Program-made: the position numbers and the translations under genes
Assembly (NCBI GenBank): GCA_030278955.1
Contig: JAOANR010000003.1
Location: 56,227,628-56,291,627 of the forward strand
Reading direction: 5' to 3'
Length of the DNA: 64,000 bases
From: Hygrophila difformis
Lineage: Eukaryota; Streptophyta; Magnoliopsida; Lamiales; Acanthaceae
The notes under the pieces: generated by a model
The model's database searches: none
Told to the model about the DNA's origin: nothing
Seen by the model: only the letters and a program-made list of their open reading frames with translations
Part shown: positions 34,809-45,507 of the stretch, one piece after another
Layout: the number at the start of each line of letters is the position of its first letter
Numbering within the stretch: the stretch's first letter is position 1

Positions 34809-37187
34809 ATGGTTCAAACCAGAGGATCGAAGGGCTCCAACTCCGGAGAAAAGGCACCTCAGGGTCCCAAGAACCCTAAATCGACGAAAGGAGGTTCAGT
34901 GGCCAAAAAGAAACTGGAATTGACGGAGACAACTGCAAATGCCACTCAAGCTCATGGTGTGACTGATCCCTTGGACATCAGAAATGAGCTTCGAGAGTCG
35001 GGTGTGGCGGTTGAGGGGGAGACAACCGTCGCTGGTGGTTCGTCCGCACTACCCACGTCCCAGGCAGTTAAACCCTCGACGGTTACAGGAGCCACTGCTT
35101 CAAAAGGGGTTGTCGACTCGCTTTCCAAAGACAAACCCTCCATGGACTCTCCGACAAATCTGAAGCTATTGGCCTCCACCGCCTCTGGGAGCCCCAAACC
35201 GAAGAAGTCCACCAAGAAAGGTAAAAAGGTCTCGAAGAAAACCTCTACCACCTCTAATGTCTCTGTTGCAGGTACCCCTAACCCTCAGAGTACCAGTGTG
35301 GATGAGGATCAAACTCAGTCTGATGCCCTAGCCGAGTTAGCCCCTGTGACGGCCTCTCTCATGAAGCAAAAGAGTTGTGATTCTCCCAAGCCCGCTTTTC
35401 CTGTTCAAGAAGTGCCTCAGACAAAGAAAGCCTCAAAATCTGTTTCAAAGGCCAAAGGATCCTCGACTCAGGATGAAGTAGTAGCAGCTGTGCCTCTGAA
35501 GATTATCAAGCCTGTGTTTCAGCCCTCTGACATCCCTCAGGACACTGCTGTTGCTACCGTGAAGGCCCCTACTACATCATCTAAAGTCAAGAAGCCTCTC
35601 AAATCTTCCGAGAAGCCCAAGAATGTGGAAACCTCTGAGTCTCACCCTCAGCAAGGAGATCCCAAGCCATCTGAAGCCTCTCAAGAGTCCACTGCTGTGG
35701 AAAATCTCTCTGCTGCCTCCAAACCACCACAACAGACGCAGAATGATGCTCCCTCCAAGGTGTTGGAGACTGTTGAGGAAGAACAAGATGAGTCTGGAGA
35801 AGATAAATCCGGAGAAGAATCTGAAGGAAGCAGTGAAGAAGAAGGATCGAGTGCTGAAGAGCCTGAAGTTCCCACTGGCATTGGATCCAAAGTAGCTCCT
35901 GTCCCCATTCCTAAAGTTCACAAGGAGAAAGATTCAGACAGTGAGTTCAATGCGGAGGATGAACCCAGTGGCGAGGATGACAGTTCTGCCAGTTCAGAAT
36001 CAGAGGAAGAAGTTCCAGCTCCTGCTAAGGATGTGCCTCAACCCAGTCAATCTGTCAGCAAAGGGAAAAGAATTCGAGATGCGGATGAGAACCCTGAACT
36101 CAGGAAGAAATCCAAGCTTGACATCAGAGGACCATCCTCCTCCAAGCCCAAGAAGCGAGAAGTCCTAGATGCTGATCTAGCTCACTCCAAACTGTTCTAT
36201 TATGCAGCAAGTGAATCCTACTTCTCAAAGGTCCTATCCAAGAAGAAATTTCGCCAAGAATACACCTACTGTGGAGGAAAGTATGTGGAGCTTGGATGGA
36301 CCAAGTATCTTGATGAACGTGGACTACTGGGATGGGCCACTCTTCTCAGAAGCTACAAACCTGAGCTAGTCTTGCAGTTCTATGCCAATCTGAGAAAGGA
36401 TGTGATCAATGATGGAACGCCTTGGTTCAACAAGAATTTCACTTGTGGAGTACTCTATGACATCTCAGCTGCCAAGATCAACTCTCTGTTGGAACTGCCC
36501 GAGGTCGATTTTGGTGAAATCTTGAAGAAAGGAGTGTCCTTTGATAGCAACCAGGTCGCCCATGCCATCACCAAGACCAAGATTAAGAAGATGCCAGGAA
36601 GAGGAGTCCAGCCTAAGAATCTCACTCAAAAGTTCTACATGCTGTACAAGTTCTGTGCCTCCAATGTGATGCCCACTGGAAATCACTCCCTGGTGACTCG
36701 AGAAATGTGCCATTTGATCTATGCTATTGATCAAAAAGTGCCAATCAACTATGGACAGTTGGTATTGTCTCAGATGGTCAACATTGCAGAATCCCTGTCC
36801 TCTGATCAGAGAACCTTGATTCCCTATCCTGGTCTGATTCACAAGTATCTCAAGTCCTTAAGGATTCGTGGCAACAATGCTGCTCCAAAGGAAAAGATCT
36901 TTGAATTTGTCCTCTCCCAGAAACTTCAGGCCAAGGTTCCAGATATACCTGGTGCAGATGGAGCCTTAAGCAATCAAAGTGCCCTGTCTAGGGCCAAGGA
37001 GATCTTGAACCAGGCCCGTGAACGCTTCAGAGGACTGCGAGCCATCATCCAACAAGAGGAAACCAGGATTGATCAGGCCCTAGCTCTCCTGCCTGACTAC
37101 TGGTCTGACAATGCGGCTGATGAATCTGGCGAAGGAGATGCACAAGAAGAAGGAGCTGACTCTGGTGAAGATGGGGACTCAGATTGA
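34809..37187 (+). CDS. Second ORF of copia element 2: Ser/Lys/Glu-rich protein with plant-transposon-type domain
   Basis: The ORF has 792 codons and starts MVQTRGSKGSNSGEKAPQGP. Residues about 1-440 are low-complexity, rich in Ser, Lys, Pro and acidic runs (EEEQDESGEDKSGEESEGSS type), with basic clusters such as KKSTKKGKKVSKK that could act as nuclear signals. Residues about 450-740 form a compact region with VELGWTKYLDERGLLGWATL, PELVLQFYANL and GVLYDISAAKINSLL. From memory this resembles the 'putative plant transposon protein' domain seen in many plant mobile elements. It sits where Sireviruses carry their envelope-like ORF, but I see no clear signal peptide or membrane segment, so I do not call it an envelope protein. 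The end is acidic. Confidence 0.75.
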   Translation: MVQTRGSKGSNSGEKAPQGPKNPKSTKGGSVAKKKLELTETTANATQAHGVTDPLDIRNELRESGVAVEGETTVAGGSSALPTSQAVKPSTVTGATASKGVVDSLSKDKPSMDSPTNLKLLASTASGSPKPKKSTKKGKKVSKKTSTTSNVSVAGTPNPQSTSVDEDQTQSDALAELAPVTASLMKQKSCDSPKPAFPVQEVPQTKKASKSVSKAKGSSTQDEVVAAVPLKIIKPVFQPSDIPQDTAVATVKAPTTSSKVKKPLKSSEKPKNVETSESHPQQGDPKPSEASQESTAVENLSAASKPPQQTQNDAPSKVLETVEEEQDESGEDKSGEESEGSSEEEGSSAEEPEVPTGIGSKVAPVPIPKVHKEKDSDSEFNAEDEPSGEDDSSASSESEEEVPAPAKDVPQPSQSVSKGKRIRDADENPELRKKSKLDIRGPSSSKPKKREVLDADLAHSKLFYYAASESYFSKVLSKKKFRQEYTYCGGKYVELGWTKYLDERGLLGWATLLRSYKPELVLQFYANLRKDVINDGTPWFNKNFTCGVLYDISAAKINSLLELPEVDFGEILKKGVSFDSNQVAHAITKTKIKKMPGRGVQPKNLTQKFYMLYKFCASNVMPTGNHSLVTREMCHLIYAIDQKVPINYGQLVLSQMVNIAESLSSDQRTLIPYPGLIHKYLKSLRIRGNNAAPKEKIFEFVLSQKLQAKVPDIPGADGALSNQSALSRAKEILNQARERFRGLRAIIQQEETRIDQALALLPDYWSDNAADESGEGDAQEEGADSGEDGDSD

Positions 37188-37590
37188 TTTGCCAAGGAAG
37201 CTGATCCAGAGGGGGAGTAACCAAATTGCAGTGCAGCTGCTCTGTGGAACCCTGGATGTTTGGTATAATCTTTCTAACCCTATCTTTTTTTAAATATCTA
37301 TTTACCTGGACTGTTTTATTAGTACTCTTGCTATGTTTTGGACTATGTTTGTGGTCTATGCTGGTGTGTTTGTTTACACCTTGCCTATGGGACTTAATGG
37401 ATGTGTGAACTGATTATCTTTTGTTCCATTTAGTAGATGAATATTTTCCCTACCTTCATTGTGTACAAGCTCTCTTGGTTCTGTCTGTGATTCCTTATGT
37501 AAAGAGCTTACCATAGGGGAAATATGTTCTAGTGTGTTGGTGTGTTCATCATCGGTTTGCAATTTGTAATAGCTGGCTCACTTCCTGCCA

Positions 37591-37602
37591 AATTGGGGGA
37601 GA
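37591..37602 (+). promoter_or_regulatory. Polypurine tract of copia element 2
   Basis: AATTGGGGGAGA followed by TT directly precedes the 3' LTR start at 37,604. An earlier purine tract, CAGAGGGGGAGTAA near 37,207, lies just after the second ORF, so the element has more than one such tract, as reported for Sireviruses. Confidence 0.85.
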
Positions 37603-37603
37603 T

Positions 37604-38614
37604 TGTTGAGTCATGTAAATTTGTAGGAAGTTCACAACCGATGATTGAACTTAGAGGATTGAACTTCTGGTTGTACTGTTTTTCATTTCGGGCATCGCTA
37701 TGGGAAAGAGTCCGAAGTTCGAGAAGACCCCAACGGCTCCTTTGCTGAAATGGGAGGAGGCATACTAACGTATCTTTCTTGCAGGAAAACTCCCCCATTT
37801 CAGGAATAGAGCTGGTACTCTAAACCCTGAATTATCCCAACGGCTATTTCCCTAATTGGCAAAATTATTCAAATGAGCCTGTGGGATTCTTGGTTTAAGA
37901 GAGGGGTTTCGGCATTCTGAGAGACAGAGTTACATCGATCAGATTATAATCAAAAATACTCTCAAGAGCGTAGAGCCTCAAGTGAAAAGAAGGAACCCTA
38001 ACTGATTACGCAGCATTCGTGTGAATCGACTCAACCTGTGGCTGCAAGAATCAGTGTTCGACTTGGACTAGAAAGTGTGCAACTGAATTGATCCTTTCCT
38101 TGGTGCGTCTGCGACCATTGAAGGAGGCTGTCCAAGCGACTTTGGGGATTGTTGTTCCAATCGACTCCGTCGCTCTGAAGGAGGTGCATTCTCTGACGTC
38201 TTCAGGGAGAACTCAAGGTGGGAAGCTTTGAGGGGTTGGAATAGGTGGAGATACCTAGTCAGAAGCTGGGAAGGTTCCTGATCAACCAACCTACCTCCTG
38301 GAAGTCCTGAAGAGGAAGCACTGTCCGAGTTCTACTTATGTGTATGGTTGTGAACCATGATTGAACCACATAGTAAAACTCTCTCCTGGATTGGTATCCC
38401 CCAGATGTAGGCCGAAGGCCGAACTGGGTCAACAACCCTTGCGTCTCTAATTACTCTTTATGCTTGTTGCTTGCTTATTTATCCGCTGTGCATGTGTTTT
38501 CTGATCAAGCATTTTACATTGGTTGTTTGATTCTGTGTGTTCATTGTGTTAGACTGAACCATTTCATTGAACTGTGCATAAAGAGTACATCTTGTGGTTG
38601 CTGGGAACCTAACA
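37604..38614 (+). repeat. 3' LTR of copia element 2
   Basis: The 1,011 bp copy matches 28,120-29,130 except for three substitutions seen by eye. It is followed by the target duplication CAATG at 38,615-38,619. Confidence 0.95.
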
Positions 38615-39225
38615 CAATGCGCGTCCAAAAACTTTTAATCCGACCAAAATACATCTTTTCGATATTAATGAAGGAACCCCTGAGAGATCGAGTGGACGAA
38701 TAGCGGACATGCACGAATTTCTCAAACATTTTGATTCCCTCCGCACCCCCTCCCCCCCCCCCCCCCCCCCCCCCTCTAATTGTTAGAATATATTTTGGAG
38801 GTGAAATCTATTTATATATGTATATATTTAAATAGAATTTTAAAAAATCATACAATTGAATATCTACATATTTTCAAAGAAATACTTGGTAATTTTTTAA
38901 AACTTTTGAACATACAAATTAAATACTTAAAAGTTTGAGAATGTAGGCATGTAGCTACGTAATATTGCACAGCCAATACAGCCCCAAAATTTATAGGCCA
39001 AACTGTTAGCCCATTTTGTACGCTTCCAGCCCACACATATTAATTTGTGGGCTTTATTATATTGAGCTGACTGCATCAGCCATCAAAGCCTTTTAAATGT
39101 GGACATATATAATTACATCACACCATGCTGATTGCTAGGTGTCCCTTTGATCCATAGCTGCAAAAAAAAAAATTTATTTTAGAAAATAATAGTAATGTTC
39201 AAATATACTAATTTTTTTTGGAAAG
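38615..39225. other. AT-rich spacer with a poly(C) run
   Basis: A C-rich tract of about 29 bases (38,745-38,774) stands out in AT-rich DNA. No gene or element is recognised in the rest. Confidence 0.5.
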
Positions 39226-39242
39226 CATGTTCAAAGATAATT

Positions 39243-39406
39243 TTTTTTTTTGCGGAACAGCCTATACAGGCTATAGAAGTGGTGGGGGCCCATGCCACAC
39301 AATTACAAAGGGGAAAAGGGGAGGGATAGGGGCCGGGTGGGAATCGAACTCTCAACCTAAAGATTGAGAGCCAGGGGCTTAAGCACTTGGGCTAAGTCCC
39401 AATCCC
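39243..39406 (-). mobile_element. tRNA-derived SINE with 17 bp target duplication
   Basis: On the minus strand the element begins GGGGATTGGGACTTAGCCCA. It has an A-box-like stretch (CTTAGCCCAAGTGC) and a B box (GAGTTCGATTCCCAC), the two internal promoters of RNA polymerase III. It ends in an A-rich tail (T run on the plus strand at 39,243-39,251). The target site CATGTTCAAAGATAATT is present on both sides (39,226-39,242 and 39,407-39,423), a clear sign of reverse-transcribed insertion. Length is about 164 bp. Confidence 0.9.
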
Positions 39407-39423
39407 CATGTTCAAAGATAATT

Positions 39424-40536
39424 GATACAGCGGATCAATTTAATTAAACAACAATTTCAAAAGTCGGAGATGAAAAAGGAAACACAAGTGAGAAAGAAGA
39501 AACAAAACATGCCATTTGTTTCTCGTCAAATTTGGGAAATAAATGTCATCTCATCAATGAAATAATTAACCTAAGTAGTGTCCAATTGATCGCATAACGA
39601 AAAGAGTAGATCATATTAATATTAGCAGGGTGTTGATTCTGCAATCTAATTATATAGTAGGAATGTGTAATTTTTTTTTTTTTTGGTGAAAGGAGTGCGT
39701 AAATTTTAGCTCTAGTCTGTTTATATATGGTTTCGCGGTATCATCTTATTATATTTTAGTCTGATCTAATTCGGTCAAGTTTTATCTGATTCAATTATAT
39801 TCTTATTCTAATAATAATAGTAATAATAATGGTAATATGATATAATCACATTTGGTGAGATTTGGTGTAATCACACTGTAGTTGTACTATTGTTTCATTT
39901 AAATAGAACTGTTCCTCACTTTACAGGATTGCATTTATGTCGGCAGAAGCCCACATATCAATCAGTGTGGCAACAATCATACCGCAATTTTACATTTAAA
40001 AAAAAAAAAAAAAAAAAAAAATCTCGTGCAATTGGTAATGGCAATTAAATTTTTACTATAATAAAAACGACGAGTATAACATGAGCTTTGATTGATAGAA
40101 TGTTTGAGGAATACTACAGTAGAGAAATAAAAATGGAAGCTGTGATTTACAACACCACCCCTTTTTATCATAATATACTAGTATATATATTTTTCACAGC
40201 TTCAGTAGGGTGAAATGACAGAGGAAATGTAACAAAAACACAATAAACCAACAGCAGACAGCCCCTCTTTCCTTCCAAAGAATAATAATACTGTGTCAAA
40301 AAGCATGTAATAAAAACTATATAATGATAATGAGATGTAGTAACCTGGAGGGTATTAATTCATTTCTTCTATCGGGAGAGGATGAATCTGATCTTATCCC
40401 AAGCCTCTCTTTTTTCTTTTCTTTGTAGAAACAAATAATTTATGTTCTTGATGGTATAAAAACTTATCTTCTATGGCTGCTGCTGCTGCTGCTGCTGCTG
40501 CTGATATGATCTCTAACACAAAATATCGTATTGGTA
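39424..40536. other. AT-rich spacer with a GCT microsatellite
   Basis: An A24 run at 39,998-40,020 and a (TGC)n run of about nine units at 40,475-40,503 are present. The last 300 bp would be the 3' flank of the minus-strand methyltransferase pseudogene. The poly-Ala open frame at 40,473 on the plus strand is produced by the trinucleotide run and is not a gene. Confidence 0.5.
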
Positions 40537-42117
40537 TCATTTCGAACTTTGCTTCGAGTACCACAGCTTCTTCTGGCAGATCAACAGCTTCTCTGTCTCG
40601 ACGGTATATTCTGTCTCTTCTTTACGGCAGCTCCATCTCATTCCTTTTGCAAGGGCGGCTACACCATCGACGTAGTAACTGGATTCCCGGATGATTGCAT
40701 ACCCGTTTGGCCTCAGAATGCGGTCCATCTCCAAGAGGACATACTTCATTTCACACCTGCCGGGATCGTTGCAACATTTCAAGTCAGAATCAGTTTTTCT
40801 TTTTTATGAAAATGAAAAATAGAAAGATGGCTGGCTTGCTAGATCCCTACAGGTTTGGTCATTGTTTAAATGGCTACTGTTGTTTTTCAACATTCATATT
40901 TCAACAATAGAAAGGGATAACTTCAACAAAAGCCCGCATATTAAATGCTCTGTGTGGTGTTGAATTTATATATTGCTATTGTTGAAAGTTGCTAGCTATA
41001 TAAATTTACCAAAAGTCCACACATGAAACAACAGCCCATGGGATGAAATGTGGACATGGATCCTAACCTGTGGTTTTCAGCTGAGAAAAGACCATCAAGG
41101 TGAAGAAGGTCGTACGTTCGGGGATACGTTGAGAATGCCTCACACCTAAGAAAACGAAAAAAATCATTAGCAAAACAGAGTTAAAAGCATGAATCCTTAC
41201 GAATTTTAAAGTTTCATGTCAGGTGAATGCCGGAATATTACCAGTCATGATAGGTCCCAATGAGCCCTCTGTCGTACACAATAGCAAGGGTGTTCGGGGC
41301 GTAGGAGGAGACAACATTCATCACCCACAGAGGATAATCGGTTAAAGCTGCAGCGAATCCTCCATACATTGTGTTCATGTCCATGACATTTCTGATCTTA
41401 TCGGTCCCAATTGCGGGCAGCAGCTTCTTATAGTGCTTTGCCCGTGTCTTCCATTTGCTGTCATCGTGCTTGAAGGCGCCATCACTGCCTCCACGGACAT
41501 CAGCAACACGCTCAGGAGCAGTATGCAGCCGAGCAGGCCATTTGGGGAGGGATTTCAGCGCAATCTTTTTGTACTTCGAGTCGGGTGCGACAACGCACGC
41601 CCGGATCGGAGTGTACCATGCTGAATCGGGTTCCGTACTTCCGTACCATCATCACATCTCGGAGGGTAAGTGTCCGGAGCATCGAGCTTCTTGTAACAGC
41701 TATTGTCCGATAACTTCTGCCACACAGCAATGTCGTCCTTCTTGTTGTACAATTTGAAGCACATTGAGGTTAGTAAATCTTGCAGCTTTTCGTAGTCGGA
41801 CTTCTGAGCTTCAATGGTTGTGTTCCATCCCTTCCAACGATGCTCGTAGTTCACTGGGGGACCTGAGAGCACCCAGAAGCCACCTGGCCGGAGAATACGG
41901 TGCACCTCCAATAGGTAAATTCCACCTGAAAAAACGGCCGAATAATTTAACTACTAATCCAAGAGGAACCTTTCATTAACACAAGTAAATATCTGCTTAT
42001 AATTACCAAATTCCGTCCATGGAATTAGGCATCTCGAGCAATGAGCCATGTCGAAGGAGTTCGATGGGAATGGAAGCCTCTGCGTCGAGATAATGCCCAA
42101 ATTGCAGGAATTCCACG
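40537..42117 (-). pseudogene. 5'-truncated PMT21-like methyltransferase pseudogene
   Basis: Four minus-strand exons with GT-AG borders are seen: 42,007-42,117, 41,241-41,925, 41,068-41,145 and 40,537-40,756. They encode LPFPSNSFDMAHCSRCLIPW, VHRILRPGGFWVLSGPPVNY, KLYNKKDDIAVWQK, AWYTPIRACVV, KHYKKLLPAIGTDKIRNVMD, NTMYGGFAAAL, CEAFSTYPRTYDLLHLDGLF, EMDRILRPNGYAIIRESSYY and MRWSCRKEETEY. These are in-order blocks of the plant PMT family, Golgi methyltransferases thought to act on pectin. The N-terminal half with the membrane anchor is missing. One base is lost in the first remaining exon (near 42,094), and an 8 bp tandem duplication (TTCCGTAC twice, 41,631-41,646) shifts the frame in the second. 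It is therefore a pseudogene; the 5' break is next to a 26-base A run at 42,131. Confidence 0.85.
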
Positions 42118-42695
42118 TAGTAATCATACAAAAAAAAAAAAAAAAAAAAAAAAAAGAACCATCACATATCATTTATTCATTCCTCTAGACAGCAGCAAAA
42201 TCCAAGTGGAAGTAAATATATTTGCTGCCAGAACAACATTGTCCACAACCTCTGGACATGGATAAGTTAGCACTTTTACATAATCAAAGACAAGTCCTGA
42301 TTATCATAAATTAACTTAAAAAAAAAAAACCAAAAATACAAGGGATGCAACTGTCGATATGATTGTAATGAACAACCATATGTCAAAAAAATGCCTACCA
42401 AATTCTGTATAATAAGGTTAAATTCATCATCTAAAACAACCAAAACTGGCCTCTCGACAGAAATGGCTGTGAGCAACCAGCAAAGCTCAAGCATTCTCTA
42501 TCTTGCAGAATATTTGTGCATTTGACCCTCTCAACTTGGAAAAAACACACTATTGAGGAATCCTTTCATCAACAAATGGGTGGTACCTAGCAGCACAAGG
42601 TAGCAACAACTTTTCCATCAACGTCCAGGCGCGCAGCTAAAAGAGAGGCAGGCGACTGTAGAGAAATTCTGTATCTTAGCTTCTTAACATACACA
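42118..42695. other. Spacer between two minus-strand pseudogenes
   Basis: An A26 run lies at 42,131-42,156. I recognise no coding sequence in the rest. The part next to 42,696 should be the former 3' untranslated region of the ABCE1 copy. Confidence 0.5.
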
Positions 42696-44411
42696 TTAAT
42701 CATCCAAATAACAATAGTAAGATCCAGCAGCAGTCTTCTGCTCGCGGTCCTTGGTCGAATCCAATTTGTTGATTCTTGGACGGTAATTTGTGGGGTACCT
42801 TCTGAATGTTATATCCAAATGCTGCAGAGCATCATCAATAGGTTGCATTAGTAAATACTATACATGAAAACAGATAAGTTATGCAACCATATAGGAAAAG
42901 ATGATGAGAAATTCAAAAAGTTAATAATCAGATGGTGTGAAGCTCACAGATAAAAAAACACAGAGCAGGTTCATTCCAGTCAAAAATGACTGAGGCGGCG
43001 AGAAATTGGCAATAATACAATCTAAAGATGGCTGCCCCTCGTAAACAATCACTCTCTATCTGCAAGGTATGTTGCCATAATGAAATCATCATGCTCCACG
43101 ACGAATGCTGTCTTTTTTGCATCATTCAGTATAAATCTCTTTTATGACTTCTGATCGACGCTACAATACGCTGCTCGGAATCAAGATATGATGCACTTGG
43201 TAAGTTCATCTATTAAATATATATGTCGGCAGGCTGTCAGTCAGACAAGAAGAAAATTAAGATCTGTTCATCAGCAAATGTAGGATGAAACAAAACTATA
43301 ATAAAATCATATCATCTTGCTCCAGACAACATAAAGTTTTACATTTGCTTTCTTTATATTATTCTAATTCTAATAATTAAAAAAGCACTGTAAATTAACT
43401 ACGCTTAAATTGGAAACACACAAAAGAATAGGTAATAGCTATCCTTTCCCATGTGTGGATCCACTCGTATCATAGTTGGGGCACAAGACACCACTCCAAT
43501 TAACTTTTCAAGATTAATAATAATAAATAAATAAATAAATTTAAATCTGGCTTAGTATAACTCAATTTTTTTGTGTTGCGCCATCCCCAATGATTTTTTG
43601 AATGATTCTCTAATTTGTACTATAGAAAAAGAAACACTCCATTTTATAAATAGAAGTCGTTATGAATCCGGGAGAGATAGGGGCTGATGGGGTTCAAACC
43701 CCAACCCTAAAGTTGGAAGCTGAAGGGTGGACCACGAAATTAAATCCCAATCCCTAATTCTTATGGAGTATTTAATAAAATTATATTTATTTATTATTTT
43801 TGTTACACTACTAATTTTTTTTTTTTTTAATTTTTTTTGATTTGCCACTGCGCTTTCCAATGGTTTCTTCTTTAAACCGAGCATAAATTGCTGCATGACG
43901 GAGGAAACTAGCAGTTGCATACATGGTAGGGTTTTTTTGACAGCATAGCTGCATAAACAAGTACCACCATAATACCATTACCACAAGCTCCACAAAATTT
44001 CCAGGCATCCTTCAATAAACTTCAATACAATTACGAATAAAGTATCTGAAGGCCAGTCTAAGGAACAAAGCAACAATTGATAAAGAGTAAATTTTCTCAA
44101 AGACCATTTACATTTCCAAGCATGACAAAAAATGATACTCCATCATAAAAGAAAATTCCACTTATGTTTCTGATGTGAGGGCCGTATGTTGCATACCAGA
44201 CTCTTAATAAAAGGAAAGGACTGACGATGAAAATTGTATGGAGAAAATTTACCTTTCCCAGGCAGAGAGTCAGGGCAACCCTTTGTAATTCTCCACCAGA
44301 GAGAATATTCACAGCCTCTTCTTGATCCATTAGTTGTTCAATTAAGAGATGCTTCATGACATCTGATGACACAAACCGAGGATGCATGTCGAATCACGAA
44401 TCTTTTGGTGT
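42696..44411 (-). pseudogene. ABCE1 (RNase L inhibitor-like) pseudogene, C-terminal half
   Basis: Minus-strand exons at 44,253-44,411, about 42,950-43,233 and 42,696-42,821 encode ABCE1 blocks in order: [44 protein letters not shown] (the ABC signature of the second nucleotide-binding domain), a damaged IYLIDE...YLDSEQRIVAS (Walker B and D-loop), [28 protein letters not shown] and the end FRRYPTNYRPRINKLDSTKD with a final LDD. ABCE1 recycles ribosomes after termination. Several frameshifts are visible: an extra two bases before Leu-Ile-Asp-Glu, changes after it, one base near 43,147 and one missing base near 44,392. Its 5' side stops exactly at the LTR of copia element 3, which therefore inserted into this copy. 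Confidence 0.85.
43655..43762 (-). mobile_element. Diverged SINE of the 39.2 kb family inside an ABCE1 intron
   Basis: On the minus strand it reads GGGATTGGGATTTAATTTCG, then ACTTTAGGGTTGGGGTTTGA and AGCCCCTATCTCTCCCGG. These line up with GGGATTGGGACTTAGCCCAA, TCTTTAGGTTGAGAGTTCGA and GGCCCCTATCCCTCCCC of the SINE at 39,243-39,406. GGGTTTGAACCCC is its B box. I did not find a clear target duplication, in keeping with an older copy. Confidence 0.65.
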
Positions 44412-45460
44412 TGTTAGAACCTATTTTGGTTGAATGTGAATCAGACCAATCTTGAACACTAGATAGGATCTCCACCTCGTCGGACGCCCACTCTGCATGG
44501 AAAGAATCATTGCTGCATCTTGATAATGATTCCCAACGACTCTAAGAGGATTTCTTGGGATAGAGATTTTAGCAATTTGGAAAGAAGATTTTCTTATCCT
44601 GGAAAAATTGGCTCAAGAAATATTCATGGGATTGACCTGCTCAACTTGGCAATAAGATTTTTGTATCCCAGGAAACATCGACTATGGAAGGTTCTCTCTT
44701 GGTAAAATTATTCACCTTCCATAGGTCGAGATATTCACTCTCTTTATCATCCGGTTGCCTTGGAGATTTCATTCGAACAATTCATTCACAATTTCTGGAT
44801 ACATTCGAATATTGAGAGGCTGGAGAAATTGTGAGAGGTTCGACCATCCCTGCACAAGAACTCGTGAAATATCATTAGTGCATAAAGTGGTGGATTCGCA
44901 ATAGTAAAGTGGTGACCTTGTGGATCCCTTTATTATTGTTGCTTGAGTGAATCGAAGAAGGATTTGTGATTCAAGATCCTTTGATTGAAACCGACGCAAT
45001 CAATCAAGGGAATCACTCAAGTTCTTGTGTCAACAAAGAGATACTTGCATCGTATTGGTAAATCAAAGGAGGATCTTTTACAGGCTCGTTCAAGGGAAAC
45101 TTGGAGAGGGGTTCTTCAAGGAGTCGAAGCAGAATCGGGAGTATTCTCACCAGAAAGGGGTTTTCTGGTACCATCGACTATCTGCTTGGATGTTGGAGTA
45201 GAAGATTGTCACGTTCGCTAATGTTCGGGTTCGAACCGGGTGTTTGAACATCTAGTGGAACTCTCCTGGATTGGTATCCCCAGACGTAGGCCTTGGGCCG
45301 AACTGGGTCAACAACTTTCTGTTTGTCATTTTTACTTTCACGCATTTTATTCCGCTGTGCTTGATTTAGTACGAACCTACTAATAGTATTCGAAGCGTGT
45401 GTTGTTGAACAAACAGATTTAATAAGTTAAACATCTCGACAAAGAACAAGGGACCTAACA
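44412..45460 (+). repeat. 5' LTR of copia element 3
   Basis: It begins TGTTAGAACCTATTTTGG and ends GGACCTAACA. The block 45,261-45,313 is shared with the LTR of element 2 (28,897-28,951). The left end joins the ABCE1 pseudogene directly. Confidence 0.85.
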
Positions 45461-45462
45461 AG

Positions 45463-45474
45463 TGGTATCAGAGC
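45463..45474 (+). promoter_or_regulatory. Primer binding site of copia element 3
   Basis: TGGTATCAGAGC two bases after the LTR is a full match to the 3' end of initiator tRNA-Met. Confidence 0.95.
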
Positions 45475-45507
45475 GCACACACCTTCGGGTGAGATCCAGT
45501 TATCGAG

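Larger units (their letters stand above)
28120..38614 (+). mobile_element. Ty1/copia retrotransposon 2, SIRE-like, 10.5 kb, apparently intact
   Basis: LTRs of 1,011 bp (TGTTGAG...CCTAACA) are flanked by the 5 bp target duplication CAATG (28,115-28,119 and 38,615-38,619). Inside are a tRNA-Met primer site, one uninterrupted gag-pol frame of about 1,750 codons, a second long ORF of 792 codons and a polypurine tract. Long LTRs, a very large gag with coiled coil, two zinc knuckles and an extra ORF after pol are features of the Sirevirus (SIRE/Maximus) lineage. By eye the LTRs differ at three positions (28,525/38,009, 28,668/38,152, 28,836/38,320), about 0.3%. With the grass rate of 1.3e-8 per site per year that gives about 0.1 million years, only a rough guide. 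Confidence 0.95.

Noticed and set aside
34809..37187. Calling the second ORF of copia element 2 an envelope gene
   Set aside because: Its place after pol fits, but I see no signal peptide or membrane span, and a transposon-type domain is a better match.
39243..39406. A functional tRNA gene on the minus strand
   Set aside because: A and B boxes are present, but the sequence cannot fold as a full tRNA, and the 17 bp target duplication and A-rich tail show a SINE.
40473..40694. Plus-strand frame starting with a poly-Ala run
   Set aside because: Produced by a (GCT)n microsatellite and by reading the antisense strand of the methyltransferase pseudogene.
44097..44387. A free-standing small ABC protein gene
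   Set aside because: The [11 protein letters not shown] frame is one exon of a decayed ABCE1 copy whose other exons lie at 42,696-43,233. The open part beyond the exon is intron.
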